This document shows, one piece after another, positions 44,990-56,527 of a DNA stretch of 64,000 bases. The position numbers were made by a program, and so were the translations under genes. The stretch covers positions 45,232,242 through 45,296,241 of the forward strand of contig NC_061867.1 in assembly GCF_907164915.1 (NCBI RefSeq), in the 5' to 3' direction. Positions within the stretch are counted from its first letter, which is position 1; the number at the start of each line of letters is the position of its first letter. The stretch comes from Impatiens glandulifera. Taxonomy: Eukaryota > Streptophyta > Magnoliopsida > Ericales > Balsaminaceae. The notes beneath the pieces are model-generated. The model made no database searches and had not been told where the DNA came from. It saw only the letters and a program-made list of their open reading frames with translations.

Positions 44990-47900
44990 TTTTTAAATAA
45001 ATAAAATCTAAATCATTAACCCTAAGGCCAAAACCTAATTAAAATAATTAATTAGATAAATTATTATGATAATTAAAAACTAATTAATTAAGAAAAATGG
45101 CAAAAATAAAAATATAAAATTATTTGGGATAAATATTTTACTCATTATATCTTAAAATAATTTTAGAAAAAAATTAAGGGATAAAATAAATAATTTAAGA
45201 TTAAATGAGTTACCCATTTCATCTCCAAAAATTATTTGTGATTTCAAAAATATACAAAAAATAAATTGACAAAATATTTGTCATATTTATTTTAATATTT
45301 TGTGAATTTAAAAAGATAAAAATTAAAGCCAAAAGTGTAAAAGAAAAATCACTTTCAAACAAACCCTTAAGGTTTTTTTAAAAAAAAAAATTCCAATCGG
45401 GTGTAGTCGAAACTCAAAGAGAAAGCTACAGCCGAAATAACATTCACTAGATGAGCGCTGGAATGTCATCTTAGCTCGTTGTAGCCGAAGAAATGCACGC
45501 CTGAGTCTCACCTGATCGACTAATGCACGTTAGTTGAAATGCTAACGGAGTACCCGATCGCTGACGGAACCGAATGGAATGCGGATAGAAAGCTCCGCGA
45601 CCGTGTTGTCCCTCAAAACATCGTCTTTTTGAGCCCCAATTGTCTTCTTCCTCGCGATCTCCGGAGGGATAAAAACAGTCGCCATCTTTGATTTTTTAAA
45701 GATGGAACTCAACCGTTTCTCAACTATTTCGGCTAATTTGAAAGGTGAAATGATCACCCTACCACAGTGTTTATTTCCTCTACATCAATAGGTTGTGATC
45801 ATGCCTATTCCAGCAATTTGATCCAAGAACAACCAAAACGCCATTAATGACTTTTGGCTGAGTCGATCCACTTGAAGCCTCCACCGATTCAAGAAGGCTA
45901 TAAATAGCCTCCCTCAACACTTCCGGTCCTAAGGGATAACATCTCAAGCCTCAAATCAAAGAATTTCGAAAATCCGGCATTGAAGCTCAAAACTTTTATT
46001 TGATCAAAATATTTGTATAAGTATCTAATGCTTGGATCCAGGCATTCCAAAAGCTTCTTTAAGGTCTAAAAAGTGTTCTCCAATCCTTGGTATGCTACCA
46101 ATCATCCTTTAATTCATAAATGAAAATTTTTATATTTTAGTTTGCACAAGTTTGTATGTTGTCTGGTTGTTGGATTTTTGATTGGAAATCAATTCTATGA
46201 TCATTTAGAAGATTTTTTTTAGGTTAGAATCAATCAATCAACCTTAACAGAAAAACCCAAATTTGAATTTTGAAAATCCAAAAATCGGGTTTGATGTTCT
46301 TAGGCTAATCCTCAAGAATAGTAGTTCAAAAAGCTTTCAAACATGTTTCTAATGATGTTGGGGAAAACTATTTGGATCATGTTTGATCCATCCTTATCAT
46401 GTTTGATCCATCCTTATCATGTTTGATCAAAATTAAAAAATTTAAAATAAATGAAATTTTTGAGTTTTTGAATTGGTCCAAACAAACAATCAATTTTCTT
46501 GTTTTGGTATCAATCAAGTACATGAAGTATAATGAAACTATTGGCAAAGTCCTTTTATTTCAAAACAACTTTAAATCCAAAAACCCAATTTTTGGTTATA
46601 AACTGTTTTAAACGAATTGAACATCACCCATGTCGATTAATACATAGAAACGATGTTTTAAATGTTCCTAGGAGCTTTTTAAAGCTACTTAGTCCCTAGA
46701 TTGAAGAATCCAAGCCTCTATCAAAATTAAAAAACCCTGCAATTTTGATGTTCTTGAGGACCAATGGGTCCGACGAAGGACTAAGAGGTTCATCCAAGAA
46801 ACTTAACCGAGGACCGACAAGTCTAACCGAGGTGTTTTCACTAGGACTGAGAGGTCCGACCGATGTTCTTCACCTAAGACCGATAGGTCCGACCGAAGAT
46901 TTTTACATCAGACCAAAAAGTCAGATCTAGGACCGAGGTGTCTCGCACCCGACTGACAACTCCCAAATCGAGGACCGATGACTTCCACCCAAGATCGAGA
47001 GGTGCGACCAAGAAATCAGACCTAGGACCAATGACTCTCGCACCCAACCGAGAACTCCCAAACACATGACCAATGACTTCCACCCAAGCCCGAGAGGTCT
47101 GACCAAGAATTCTACCACCCGACGGAGAATTTAACCTAGGACTGAGAGTCCTTAGCACCTAGGATGAGACTTTTCAACTAGGACTAACAGATCCGACCAA
47201 GGATCATAAGCCCTGAAGGGAGGCTCCTGACTTAGGACCGAGGGTTCTTAACCCTCGATCAATAAAATGAACCCATGACTTAGAACATCGATCTTAAGGC
47301 CATTCTAAAATTATTTTAGTAATATTAGAATTTCAAACCATTTTCTAAAATCCCAGAAAAATAGAAAATGATTTCAATATATATTTGGGATATTTCCATT
47401 AAAAAATATTTTGACAAAGACTCGTTTAGGATTTATTTTTAAACCCTAATGTCTTAAAAAAAATTATGTTCTTTAGTTATTCTTCGTAGTCAACAAAATT
47501 CACGACATGTACTAACATTTAAATAATTGTTGTATAATTCTTTAAATAGCGCTAAAACATATGCATGCCTATAACCGGAAGAATAATCGGTAAAATTAAA
47601 ACGTTATACAATCGATTTTCAAAAATCCAAAATTATAATTAGTGACCATTTTTAAAATGGGTACGAAGGATAAAACGCAAAAATCATTTCCTAAGTATCA
47701 CCAAACTACAAACTTAAATAAACTATGGCAAAAATACGTTTGTACACCTATGCCTTTTTTATTGATTTTTAAAAATTAATTGGCAACTTTGTTTCAAATA
47801 AATAATCTTTTAAATTCATTATTTTAATTAATTTAACTAACGGATTTCTAAAAAATCAAATTGTAATTTGATTACTGCAAATTCCTAGATTATTCAAATT

Positions 47901-48060
47901 TAAACTCGAATGAATATTTTTTAATTAATTTTGAAAGCTGTCAGTAGTTATTTAAAATCTTTTAAAATAATATTTTATTGTAAAAAAATTCTTTAAACGC
48001 AAACTGATGTTGGAATTCCCGAACCTAGAACTTTCTGTGGAATCAAACTGATGGGGTTAT
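44990..48060. mobile_element. Non-coding LTR-retrotransposon-like repeat, copy P
   Basis: Similar along its length to 57220-59640. Shared marks are 'aattatttgggataaa', 'tttcaaacaa.c.ttaag', 'gatgagcg.tgga.tgtcat', 'gttctccaa', 'tgatcatgtttgatcaaaa', 'gatgttcttga.gacc', then 'ttt.ggatttatttttaaa.cc' and 'cca..acatttaaat.attgttgt'. Long non-coding LTR next to tandem arrays recalls Tat/Ogre-type gypsy elements, but that is only inference. The LTR ends were not fixed. Confidence 0.55.
46745..47250 (+). repeat. Degenerate short repeats within copy P ('aggaccgagaggtccgacc')
   Basis: Many irregular units built from 'cctaggacc', 'gaccgag', 'gaggtccgacc' and 'cacccgac'. This makes chance ORFs on both strands. 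The counterpart in copy Q is 58670-59010. Confidence 0.7.
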
Positions 48061-48656
48061 ATATATATATATATATTAATATAAAAATAAAAACGAGAGA
48101 AAAAAAAAATATATATATATAAAAATGAAAGAAGAGAAAACAATATTATTATTTATTTTTAATTTTCTCTCTTTTAATTAGGAAAAATGTGTTAAAAATA
48201 CAGTACACTCTTTATAAAGTAATAACGTTGGACCAGTTAAAAAAATTTATATTATCGAAATATTATTTGATCGATAAAGTAATAATTTATTATTTTACAT
48301 GTATAATAATAATATATAATTTTATTGAATGTTGTTGAATTTCAAAATTCAAATTCTATATAGTGGGGTTCATTTATTGTATAAGTTGTTAAAGTATAAT
48401 TAATTGTAAAACGTTTTCTATTCTCAAAGTCATTTAATATGTACTGTAAATGGTGTAATATTTTATGTTGTAAGATGATTTTAATATCAAAATATTCATC
48501 TTCATGTACATACATACAATACACAATCTTCTACTACTCTTCGATCTTATTTCTTCCCATCTTCTCTAATCAATCTTATACCACTCTCTTCTTTCTTGAT
48601 GTATTAATCTCTAATGACTTCTAATCTCAAAGGAGTGAAGCATACAACCATGACAT

Positions 48657-49014
48657 GTGAAATGCGTAAAGCATTGTGCGAGTATAAAAGCGAGAATCCA
48701 GTTTCGTCTCAAAAAACTACAAAAATGGGTTTCTGAAAAAATTATCATTCAGATTAATCAAGCGACAATATTGAATATAATTCCGCGGTCATCAAAATAT
48801 CTCTCGGCTGATTTGACGAAAAATGACGTCAAACGACACAAATTCGCAAAGTTTTCAAATCTAGAAAATGCTTTGTATGAATGGATTCTTCAGCATCAAG
48901 AGCGGGTAAATATATTGGGGGAGTTAATTCATAAGAAGGCACAAGATTTTATGCAAATATTATATGGTGTTAATGGTGAATATCACAATTACAAATTTCT
49001 TTCATCATTGCAAA
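48657..49014 (+). pseudogene. Pogo-like transposase, N-terminal DNA-binding part
   Basis: The open frame starts at 48657 and remains transposase sequence up to the LINE junction at 49014 (about 119 codons). Further codons to 49133 are LINE sequence. 'KNDVKRHKFAKFSNLENALYEWILQHQERVNILGELIHKKAQDFMQILYG' (described in two parts here: K..NLENALYEW near residue 75-85 and GELIHKKAQDFM near 95-107) is a CENP-B/Tc5-type helix-turn-helix. The preceding region corresponds to the first helix-turn-helix but is degraded. Pogo transposases bind their terminal repeats through these domains. Confidence 0.8.
49000..49014 (+). repeat. Target-site duplication of the nested LINE, left
   Basis: TTTCATCATTGCAAA, identical to 50105-50119, 15 bp. 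Confidence 0.93.
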
Positions 49015-49204
49015 TTTTTTTTTTTGGAAAACAGCTTAGTGCCATTTCATTAAAAAAACCCAGAAGAGGGAAAAAAATACAAAAGTTTAAGATCAGATCT
49101 AGACAATTTCTAGATTTGACAATGAAACAATAATTGAATTACAGACAATAACAATAATCAATTAACGCCTACAACGTTTTTACTTTTATTCTACTTATGA
49201 CCTT

Positions 49205-49705
49205 CTAAAACGAAATATCCCATATATGGCTGAGCTTTCTATTCTCTTCATTCCTTTCGATTCCTCTCCAGGATTGAATGAGTGCATTTCCATCTGAAGT
49301 TATATCTCTCCAAATATCTTCAGCGGTTCTATTTCTTCCACTGTGAGTTCTTGAATTTCTTTCTTTCCAGATATTGTAGATTACTGCTCCAAAGTAGCAT
49401 TTCAACATACTTACATAGAAGGATCTTCCTTTTGCTTTATTCTTCATCCACTCTTGGATTTCTTCCCATATTCTTGGAAAGTTGATGATGTTCATGTTTG
49501 CAGCATACATCCTCCAGATTTGTATTACAAAAGAGCATTCCCCAAATAAATGGTTTATGTTTTCCTCAACTCCCGAACATAGGACACAGTTGATATCAGT
49601 AATGTTTATATATTTTCGAATTCTGTCTTTTGTTGTCAACCTTTTCCTGTATACCAGCCAGAGAATAAATTGGTGACGATGAATAATCTTTGGAGACCAT
49701 ACCAC
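49205..49705 (-). pseudogene. L1 ORF2 C-terminal zinc-binding domain (zf-RVT)
   Basis: 166 open codons on the - strand. 'MVWSPKIIHRHQFILWLVYRKRLTTKDRI', then 'CVLCSGVEENINHLFGECSF' with the C-x2-C...H...C zinc residues, then 'IWRMYAANMN' and 'VIYNIWKERNSRTHSG'. These are the standard tail of plant L1 ORF2 proteins. The intact frame suggests a relatively recent insertion, although the copy is truncated and cannot move alone. Confidence 0.88.
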
Positions 49706-49789
49706 ATTATGCCAATCTACCTCATGTCCTCTTGTTCTAACAATTTCCCATGCCTTTCCTGTAATAAACTTCTCATTGCTTTCTGTTTT

Positions 49790-50104
49790 TCATCTTATTT
49801 CATCATTACTTTCATTGAGTTGCTTCTGCCTCATTAGGTTTAGTATTCTATCACCTTCTGGAATATGCCTCAAAAGTGAATCACATCTACCTTCATATAC
49901 GTCTCTAAATGAGTACTTGATGTATTCTCTTCTAACTCTGTTTCTTTGCATTTCTTCTTTGAATATAATGGGAATATTATCCAGCCAAGGATCATGCCAG
50001 AATAGTACCCCTCTTCCATTTCCAATTGTGGTTTTCACCATTTGAAAGGCATCTTTTCTTGTTTTTAGGATTTTCTTCAATGACCATGTCATTCTTTGCC
50101 CCAT
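49790..50104 (-). pseudogene. L1 ORF2 fragment upstream of the zinc domain
   Basis: On the - strand about 105 codons: 'WSLKKILKTRKDAFQMVKTTIGNGRGVLFWHDPWLDNIPI' (positions about 10-50) and 'RREYIKYSFRDVYEG'. This is the post-polymerase region of plant L1. A frameshift near 49780 separates it from the zinc domain. The open frame runs a few codons into the flanking pogo DNA past the truncation point. Confidence 0.85.
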
Positions 50105-50119
50105 TTTCATCATTGCAAA
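50105..50119 (+). repeat. Target-site duplication of the nested LINE, right
   Basis: TTTCATCATTGCAAA, identical to 49000-49014. Confidence 0.93.
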
Positions 50120-50445
50120 CTTCGTTCGGTAGAAAATGTGGTTTCACAGTCTTTAGAAGAAGAAGGCATTAGAGAATTATGGTCAACAATAAAGGAGTTA
50201 TATTATCGTGACGCAATGTGGATCAACTCTATGATTATCCGGGTGAAAACGACATGACCAAGATTTTAACTACTGAAGAAATCATTGAGGGTCATAGAGA
50301 AAAAAATCAAGATGAAAACAATGACAATGATAGTCATGTTTTGGATCTTATTTCTCGTAAAGAAACAATTAGAGAAACAATGAAACTTAGTGATTTTCTC
50401 CTACAATATGATAGAAGAACTCAACAACTTCATAAAGTTTTATAA
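50120..50445 (+). pseudogene. Pogo-like transposase, C-terminal part
   Basis: After the LINE, translation shows 'SVENVVSQSLEEEGI' and 'STIKELYYRD' in one frame. After a frameshift the open piece 50218-50445 has 'VDQLYDYPGENDMTKILTTEEII' (written here as two overlapping motifs DQLYDYPGEN and ILTTEEII). This is the C-terminal region of plant pogo-like transposases. The whole D-D-D catalytic core expected between the DNA-binding part and this tail is absent, so it had been deleted before the LINE arrived. Confidence 0.75.
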
Positions 50446-50691
50446 AAAGTGAGGGATGAGATTCATATGGATATAAATGTTCATACAAAGTAGACAACGG
50501 TGAACTCATATTTCATTAAGGCACTCTAAATTATTAAAAAAATAGTATATTATTACTTTATATATCGGTTGAGACCTATATGCGCCAAAAAATTATACTA
50601 CTTAATAAATTTATCGAAATATTACTTTAGGTCGGGACTGTAAGAATTTATTACTTTATCGATGTTATAATTTTATCGAGAGTCTACTGTA

Positions 50692-51099
50692 TAAATAATT
50701 TATAAGGGTCACATGATTATATATAAATAAAGAAAATAAAAATATATAGGTAAATATTATATATATATATATAATAAAAATATAAATATATTATCTAAAT
50801 ATTATATATTAAGAAATAAAAAAAATATTCATTTATTTTTTTAAATATATGTTGGAATTATGGAAAATAAAGATGTTGTTAAAAGTGTGAAAGAGAACTA
50901 GAAATATATGTAGTGGTTTTTTAATTTTATTTTACCATGTAACCTTGTATACGGGTGAAAAAAAATACTGATATTATAGGTTTATAGAAAATACAGTACC
51001 ACAATATATCGAAAATATTAATTTTTAAGTTTTGTAAGGTATAATACCTATACCGAAATCAATTATACGGTAAATGTAGGAGATTTTTAAAATATATAT

Positions 51100-51130
<31 letters not shown>

Positions 51131-51843
51131 TATAAGGAAATAAATAAATTTAATATTAATTTAATTACAGAAACATAACTTTTAAAAATTATACGGTAAT
51201 ATTATTTAATATTTGTAATCTCTAACTTGAGAATAAGATTAAGAAAAGATTTAATCAAACTTTCAATCTCTTGGATTGGTGAAATGAGATAAAACTAGGT
51301 ACCCGATCCTTTAACTTAATTTTAAGGATATTTTTGCAATCTCATCCTCAACGGTTGCTTGTGAATCTACTTTTAGCTTGGGTAAAAAGATACTGAATCA
51401 TTTTAAGAGCAATTTGAGTACTAAAATAGTGGAGATATTGGTGTGCACAAATGATTAGCTAAAATGAAATAATTGAATTTATGAAAAGATTATTCAAATG
51501 ATGAACTTGAATTTTTTAAGTAAAATGAACCAATAAAAAAGTGAGTTTTTTATCACTAAAGTCAATTAACTGATATTTATTATTATTATAAAGATAGAAA
51601 TGGAAGAGAGAAGCTTAGAGTATTTTGCATCTTTGCGGAAACTAAAGGTCACCATTCATGTCATTTTTTCATTGATCATTTGGCTCGAATGCAAATGTAG
51701 AATGGTAAACTTTGGTAGACTTCATGTTCTCCTTATTTATAGTGTTATCCATGAGAGCTTTGTACTTGACTTTCTACAGACATTATCACAGATATGATTG
51801 TCCTTTGAAAGAGTTCAAAGCATGTTGATGTTTGGCTTGGATT
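50692..51843. other. AT-rich interval with no gene seen
   Basis: Low-complexity A/T with short (TA)n runs near 50760 and 51103; one chance ORF of 65 codons. Confidence 0.45.
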
Positions 51844-51848
51844 CCTTG

Positions 51849-52049
51849 TGTTAGAATAAAGAGAAATTGTATTAGAATGATATATATTGAATTACATAAG
51901 TTATGTCTATTATATAGACATTACATTGAGCATATAAGGAAACTAATAATATAATATAATATTGATATAATATAATATACTAATGATATTATCACAATTT
52001 ATAATATTGTGATAATATCTTACATTATATATTATCTTATATTCTAACA
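51849..52049 (-). repeat. 3' LTR of the TRIM element
   Basis: 201 bp, bounded TGTTAG/CTAACA. Confidence 0.93.
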
Positions 52050-52060
52050 TCCCTCCTCAA
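52050..52060 (-). other. Polypurine tract of the TRIM element
   Basis: TTGAGGAGGGA on the - strand, directly next to the 3' LTR. Confidence 0.8.
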
Positions 52061-52149
52061 ACTCAAGATGGAAAATGCTTAATCAACTTGAGGTTGAAGA
52101 CGAGATGATGAAATGTTGATGTTGTATTCTTCAAACTTCAAAAACTCGT

Positions 52150-52420
52150 GAGCTCCATCCAGTTAAAGGATGGCAGTGTGTTGACGGATAAACCAACAAA
52201 GAGGTAGAATCCCATAGGAATAGAATACTGGGGTGAAACAACAACCGAATGAACTCCAAAGTTATTCGCGAGTCTCGAAATCCATCCAACGACGGGATGG
52301 CAGTGTGTTGCATTAAAGAAAACCAGCGAAGAAGGTATGTAGAATCCCATGGAAATAGAATGTTGGAGTGAAACAACACTTGTAAAACCCATTCTAACGA
52401 GAGAATGACAGTGTGTTGAC
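52150..52420 (-). repeat. Tandem repeat inside the TRIM interior
   Basis: 'atggcagtgtgttg' or a close variant recurs at about 52169, 52296 and 52407, with 'gtagaatccca..g.aatagaat' between. Period about 108-126 bp, 2.3 copies. Confidence 0.8.
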
Positions 52421-52694
52421 TAAATAATCAGTAATAAACACATATGATTGGATTAACACCAAAAAATATGGCATTAACTATTGGGATAAAGCAACAACTG
52501 AAAACAAACTCAGAGAATATGATTGTCGAAAAAAATAAGAATATCAACATAATTATTTGAAAGAAGAAAATATTATTAAGAGATAGTAATAATAATTAAT
52601 AAAAAAATATTAGAGCCCTCCATTAATGGCTAAAGTAACCATTGATGGAGGCAGCGGAAGACTATCACTTAATTGACTCAAGAACGATAATAAG

Positions 52695-52706
52695 ACTCTG
52701 ATACCA
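52695..52706 (-). other. Primer-binding site of the TRIM element
   Basis: TGGTATCAGAGT on the - strand, complementary to initiator tRNA-Met, immediately inside the 5' LTR. Confidence 0.88.
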
Positions 52707-52907
52707 TGTTAGAATATAGAGAAATTGTATTAGAATGATATATATTGAATTACATAAGTTATGTCTATTATATAGACATTACATTGACCATACAAGGAAA
52801 CTAATAATATAATATAATATTGATATAATATAATATACTAATTATATTATCACAATTTATAATATTATGATAATATCTTACATTATATATTATCTTATAT
52901 TCTAACA
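52707..52907 (-). repeat. 5' LTR of the TRIM element
   Basis: 201 bp, same ends as the 3' LTR. Confidence 0.93.
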
Positions 52908-52912
52908 CCTTG

Positions 52913-53580
52913 TTTTTCTTTTGCATAAGTTTTCGTCCACCTCTTTGCGAGATTCGTTTGTAAAATTTCTTTTATTTTCTCCCTGTCATTTTTTGATGAA
53001 TTCAAAAGACCCTCTCCTCTATATATTGCAACAAACCTTTTCGTGAGGAAAAATAAATTAATTGGGAAAATCTGATTTGTTTTTGAGACCTCTAAGAAGA
53101 CTTTTTGGCCAATTAATTGAATTTCTTTTTCTTTCTACTTTTCCTTTTGATTTTGAACATAAATGATTTTTATTTAATTTACATGAATCATTTAAAAAAA
53201 AAAGTGTTCTGTCTCTTTTGTTTTTGTCTTTCTATTGAATAAAATTTTAGGTTACATTTTCTATGTATATAATAAGATGGCTTAATCAAGACATTAAGAC
53301 AACAAATAACAATAATTTAGGAAAAATCAAACCTGTTAATTATTTGGAATTATATGGATAATCTTGCATAGATATCATGCTCATTGATGATCAATCGATT
53401 CAAGTCCAGAGCATGCGTGTATTTGGGATGACTTGGTTTGGACCTGAGACATGTCTTTTGCCTTTGCTTGGATTAGAAGAGTGTGTTTCTAACGTTCTCC
53501 TTCAACTGAAATTGTAAGGAAGACATTGCCACAAAGAAGGAGAATAAGAGACATAAAAGTCTTCGATCTAGTTCATATTG
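52913..53580. other. Interval with no gene seen
   Basis: AT-rich, no recognisable repeat. Confidence 0.4.
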
Positions 53581-53779
53581 TCATTCACTATACAATATTA
53601 AGGATGAAAATAAAAATAATATATATTATTATTAGTTGTAAATTGCAACACCTAGTAGGTTCCTTGTTATTGAAGTAGGTAAGGAAAGAGACCTACTTAA
53701 ACTTGAAATATTATAATTAACTAAACTTACCATTCCTACAGCCACGATTTTCATACTTGCATAGTTTACATGCAGTTGA

Positions 53780-53781
<2 letters not shown>

Positions 53782-53832
<51 letters not shown>
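53782..53832. repeat. (TA)n microsatellite in unit E
   Basis: About 25 TA units. The matching place in unit G has only a short 'ctatatatatatc'. Confidence 0.95.
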
Positions 53833-53835
<3 letters not shown>

Positions 53836-53998
53836 ATTGCCCCTGAATCAGGATACCATGTTGGTTGTGTGTGTTGCAATCAAGTCAGATTGTTGAGTAG
53901 TTCAATTAAATGAGTTTAACCTTATCATATCTCTTACATAGATCCGTTCCTTCTGTAAGGATCCAAGGTTTAAGTACATCGATCATCTTCTCAATGTC

Positions 53999-54103
53999 AG
54001 GTGACTCCCTGAGTTCCCCCAAACACTTCAGTAGATTACATCAAGTATACAACAACTTAATTCCATTGAAGTGTCCAAGGAAAACTCAAGGGGAAAACTG
54101 ACT
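53999..54103 (-). ncRNA. MIR395: MIR395 copy E: microRNA395 precursor
   Basis: Mature canonical miR395 is on the - strand at 54011-54031, 3' arm. The 5' arm is at about 54064-54096 (sense 'ccccttgagttttccttggacacttcaatgg'). The hairpin is nearly identical to copy G and differs from D at single bases in the loop and star. TATA box and upstream block intact. Confidence 0.94.
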
Positions 54104-54154
54104 CCTCCTTCTCAGTTCTACTTTCTTGATGAATTATTCACAATGGATGAGATC

Positions 54155-54166
54155 AAATTTATAGTT
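54155..54166 (-). promoter_or_regulatory. TATA box of MIR395 copy E
   Basis: On the - strand 'aactataaatttg', as in copy D. Confidence 0.6.
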
Positions 54167-54220
54167 TTTTTGGGTGGTCATCAACCATTCTTTAGAGCAA
54201 GAAGTAGATTTGAGTCTTGA

Positions 54221-54270
54221 ATATGGATGCAATTGTGTGCATGGTGAAGGTAAAAGAATAAGATCTTGGA
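54221..54270 (-). promoter_or_regulatory. Conserved MIR395 upstream block, copy E
   Basis: Same sequence as copy D. Confidence 0.65.
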
Positions 54271-55250
54271 GTTGGTGGTGGTCCATGCATGTATGTACCT
54301 TTTTTATGTAGAGAGAAAGAGTTAACTGTTGTAGGAAATAGAATCCATGCCCAAAATTCCAGCATGATACTCTTATTGGGCCTCCTTTATGTATATATCC
54401 CATCTTTATGGCTAGATACAAACCCAATCGAGCATTTTGTTTTAGTAAGGCTGATATTTATCATTCTTCAACTCGATTGGCTAAGAAATACCCACCAATG
54501 CATATTCTTGCCAAACAATATTACTAAATAGGTCAAAAAGGTAATAGTTTTGTCCTTGATCCTCAAATATGTTCTACTCTACATATGCTAACTTGTTAGT
54601 CCAATATGGAAACTAACATATAAATTTGATGGGTTATTAATTTGAAAATATTTACAAGTTTACAACTGCAAACCATTTGTTAGCGACCATGTCTAGATTT
54701 TAATGTTTGATGACACGCTACAAATATTAGTGACGTCTATAACAAGATAGTTAAAATCGAGAATTTACTAAAATTATTATTATTAGTGGTAAATTCGTAA
54801 AATCAATAATTTATTTAAATGGTAAGAGTTTGATTTACAAATGTATTAATTATATATTATTATTATTATTTATATATAATTAAGTACTTTATATATTGAT
54901 AATTTAAAAATAAAAAATATTTAATTATAAAATAATTTAATAAGTAAATAACACTATAAAAAATTATTTAATTTATTTAATTATATTAATTCATTTTTTT
55001 GAATAAATTATAATTTTTTTTTAATTTATAAATATATTTTTTTAATGTTAAAATTTAAAATCAAAATTTTGTAAAAACACGTAAAACTGTAATAATTTAA
55101 TTAATTTAAGAATTTTTTAAATCAGACTAGCTATTAGTATTCTCAAATTGTAAAATCGTATAATTTTAAAAATTAAGTCGACATTTTCTTGTAATAGAAG
55201 AAAACATGGTAAATACAAGTCAGTTATAGATGCATTGATTTATCCAATTT

Positions 55251-56000
55251 GTTAATTAAAATGCATTTGTTGTTGGGATCGACCCTTTTTTTTTTTTTTT
55301 TTTGGTTAATTATATCCCTATTCATATGATAATATTGCAGGTTTAAGTCTTTTATTAGGTTAATTATATAGTTTTTCTAGGATTTCGTGAAAATGTTCAT
55401 AATTTAACATTTTGTTTGAATATAGTTTAGATCGATAAATCCACTCATATATTGATTTCGTACAACATTATATTTATTATCGATGAGGTTCTTTTATGAA
55501 AGATTGGATTTTGTGTGTGGTGTATTTGCGGCTTAATTATCCCATCACACTTGTATTGGTAATAATATTTTAATTTTGAAATCATTGAAAATGTACTATA
55601 ACCTTGTTATTCGCAAATAGTGCATGCAAAGCTTCAATATTTGGGTAGACTTCTACTCGATGATCTCAAAACTATTACTTGTTTCTTGGTTTTCCATTAA
55701 ATTAGAGAATTTCCAAAAAATCAATAACCAATAACTAATTTTTTTCCTTAATATGCATGTTTCCCAATCGGGATTAGAATATGAATTTATGTTTATGCTG
55801 TTATTTGATTCATAAACTACTCCAAAATTTAGTAGAATTTATGTTTATGTTTCTTTTTTTAAGATTCTTTAAAATTTGTTTAGCAACATTTTCATTTGTG
55901 TTTTTTTTTTGTTTTTGTTGTTTTAAACATGTATTTTGACAATTGCTGAACACATAATGTTATACAAGACCTAGTTAGATTTAGATATATTAATCTACCA
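55251..56000. other. Interval with no gene seen
   Basis: AT-rich, with a T20 run near 55290; no ORF or repeat recognised. Confidence 0.4.
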
Positions 56001-56342
56001 ATCTTTTAAACGACTTGCAAAAGTTAAAGATCAATTGTACCGATTCTATCAGATACACCCGAGGTCTAATAAAACTCTTCTTCAAATACGCAAGTTATAA
56101 AACATCCTCTAAAACCCGTACGAAAGTGGAGAGAGGCAAACTCTCAATAGAAGTGGCTCAAGTTCAAATGATCATATTGGTGGGAAAAAATAATAAATAA
56201 ATGTATTCATTAAAACCCCTAGTTCATACACTACAAGAATTTTAAAATGCATTCATCCAAATCTCCTATTTCATGTAGGAGGGGTATTTTTAAAATGCAT
56301 TCATCCAAATCTCCAAATTCATATACTAAGGACATTATAAAA

Positions 56343-56527
56343 AGAGTAATGACAGGGAGCGGGAAAAAACTTAACAAGAATGTATAGGGAATGATGTGTC
56401 ATTTTTTAATTGGACTGAAAATCTGAAAATTTTCTCTCCTATTAGATTTTCAATCCATTTAGAAAGTGACACATCAATTCTCTATACATTCCTGTCAAGG
56501 TTTTTCCCGCTCCCTATCATTACTCTT
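56343..56527. mobile_element. Foldback MITE, 185 bp
   Basis: Almost the whole element is an inverted repeat. The left arm 'agagtaatgacagggagcgg' (56343) pairs with the right arm 'ccgctccctatcattactct' (ending 56527). The match continues inward through 'aatgtatag.gaat.gatgtgtca' and 'attg.actgaaaatct' for about 80 bp per arm. Flanks suggest a 'TTATAA' or 'TAA' target, not certain. The RNA would form a long hairpin and could feed small RNAs. Confidence 0.8.

Larger units (their letters stand above)
49015..50104 (-). mobile_element. 5'-truncated L1 LINE inserted in the pogo-like element
   Basis: 1,090 bp on the - strand, with an 11-T run (49015-49025) that is the poly(A) tail read on the other strand. 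It is bracketed by a perfect 15-bp target duplication. Only the C-terminal end of the L1 ORF2 protein is present. Confidence 0.92.
48201..50689 (+). mobile_element. Pogo/Tigger-like DNA transposon, decayed, with nested LINE
   Basis: The ends are CAGTACACTC (48201) and, inverted, CAGTAGACTC (ending 50689). Each is flanked by TA (48199-48200 and 50690-50691), the Tc1/mariner-pogo target. Beyond the first 10 bases the inverted arms still share 'ataaa..taataac' and 'cgataaagtaataa'. It encodes pieces of a pogo-type transposase on the + strand. Removing the inserted LINE (1,090 bp plus one 15-bp repeat) leaves about 1.38 kb. Confidence 0.85.
51849..52907 (-). mobile_element. TRIM (miniature LTR retrotransposon), 1,059 bp
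   Basis: Two 201-bp LTRs (TGTTAGAATA...TATTCTAACA) flank a 657-bp non-coding interior. The element is bounded by a perfect 5-bp duplication CCTTG (51844-51848 and 52908-52912). Orientation is -: the primer site TGGTATCAGAGT directly abuts the right LTR and a purine tract (GAGGAGGGA) abuts the left LTR. The LTRs differ at about 5 of 201 positions, so it is the youngest datable LTR insertion in the window. It must have been moved by proteins of another element. Confidence 0.93.
53590..55250 (-). repeat. MIR395-bearing duplication unit E
   Basis: Closely similar to unit D (36640-37990) over hairpin, promoter and 700 bp of upstream sequence. Downstream of the hairpin it is closely similar to unit G (60900-61290). 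It shares 'caggataccatgttgg' and 'gttgcaatcaagtcagatt' with G. It contains a (TA)n run absent from D. Confidence 0.88.

Noticed and set aside
46745..47158. Overlapping ORFs on both strands around 46.7-47.2 kb
   Set aside because: They are produced by the degenerate 'aggaccgagaggtccgacc' repeats, which keep frames open; no protein family is seen.
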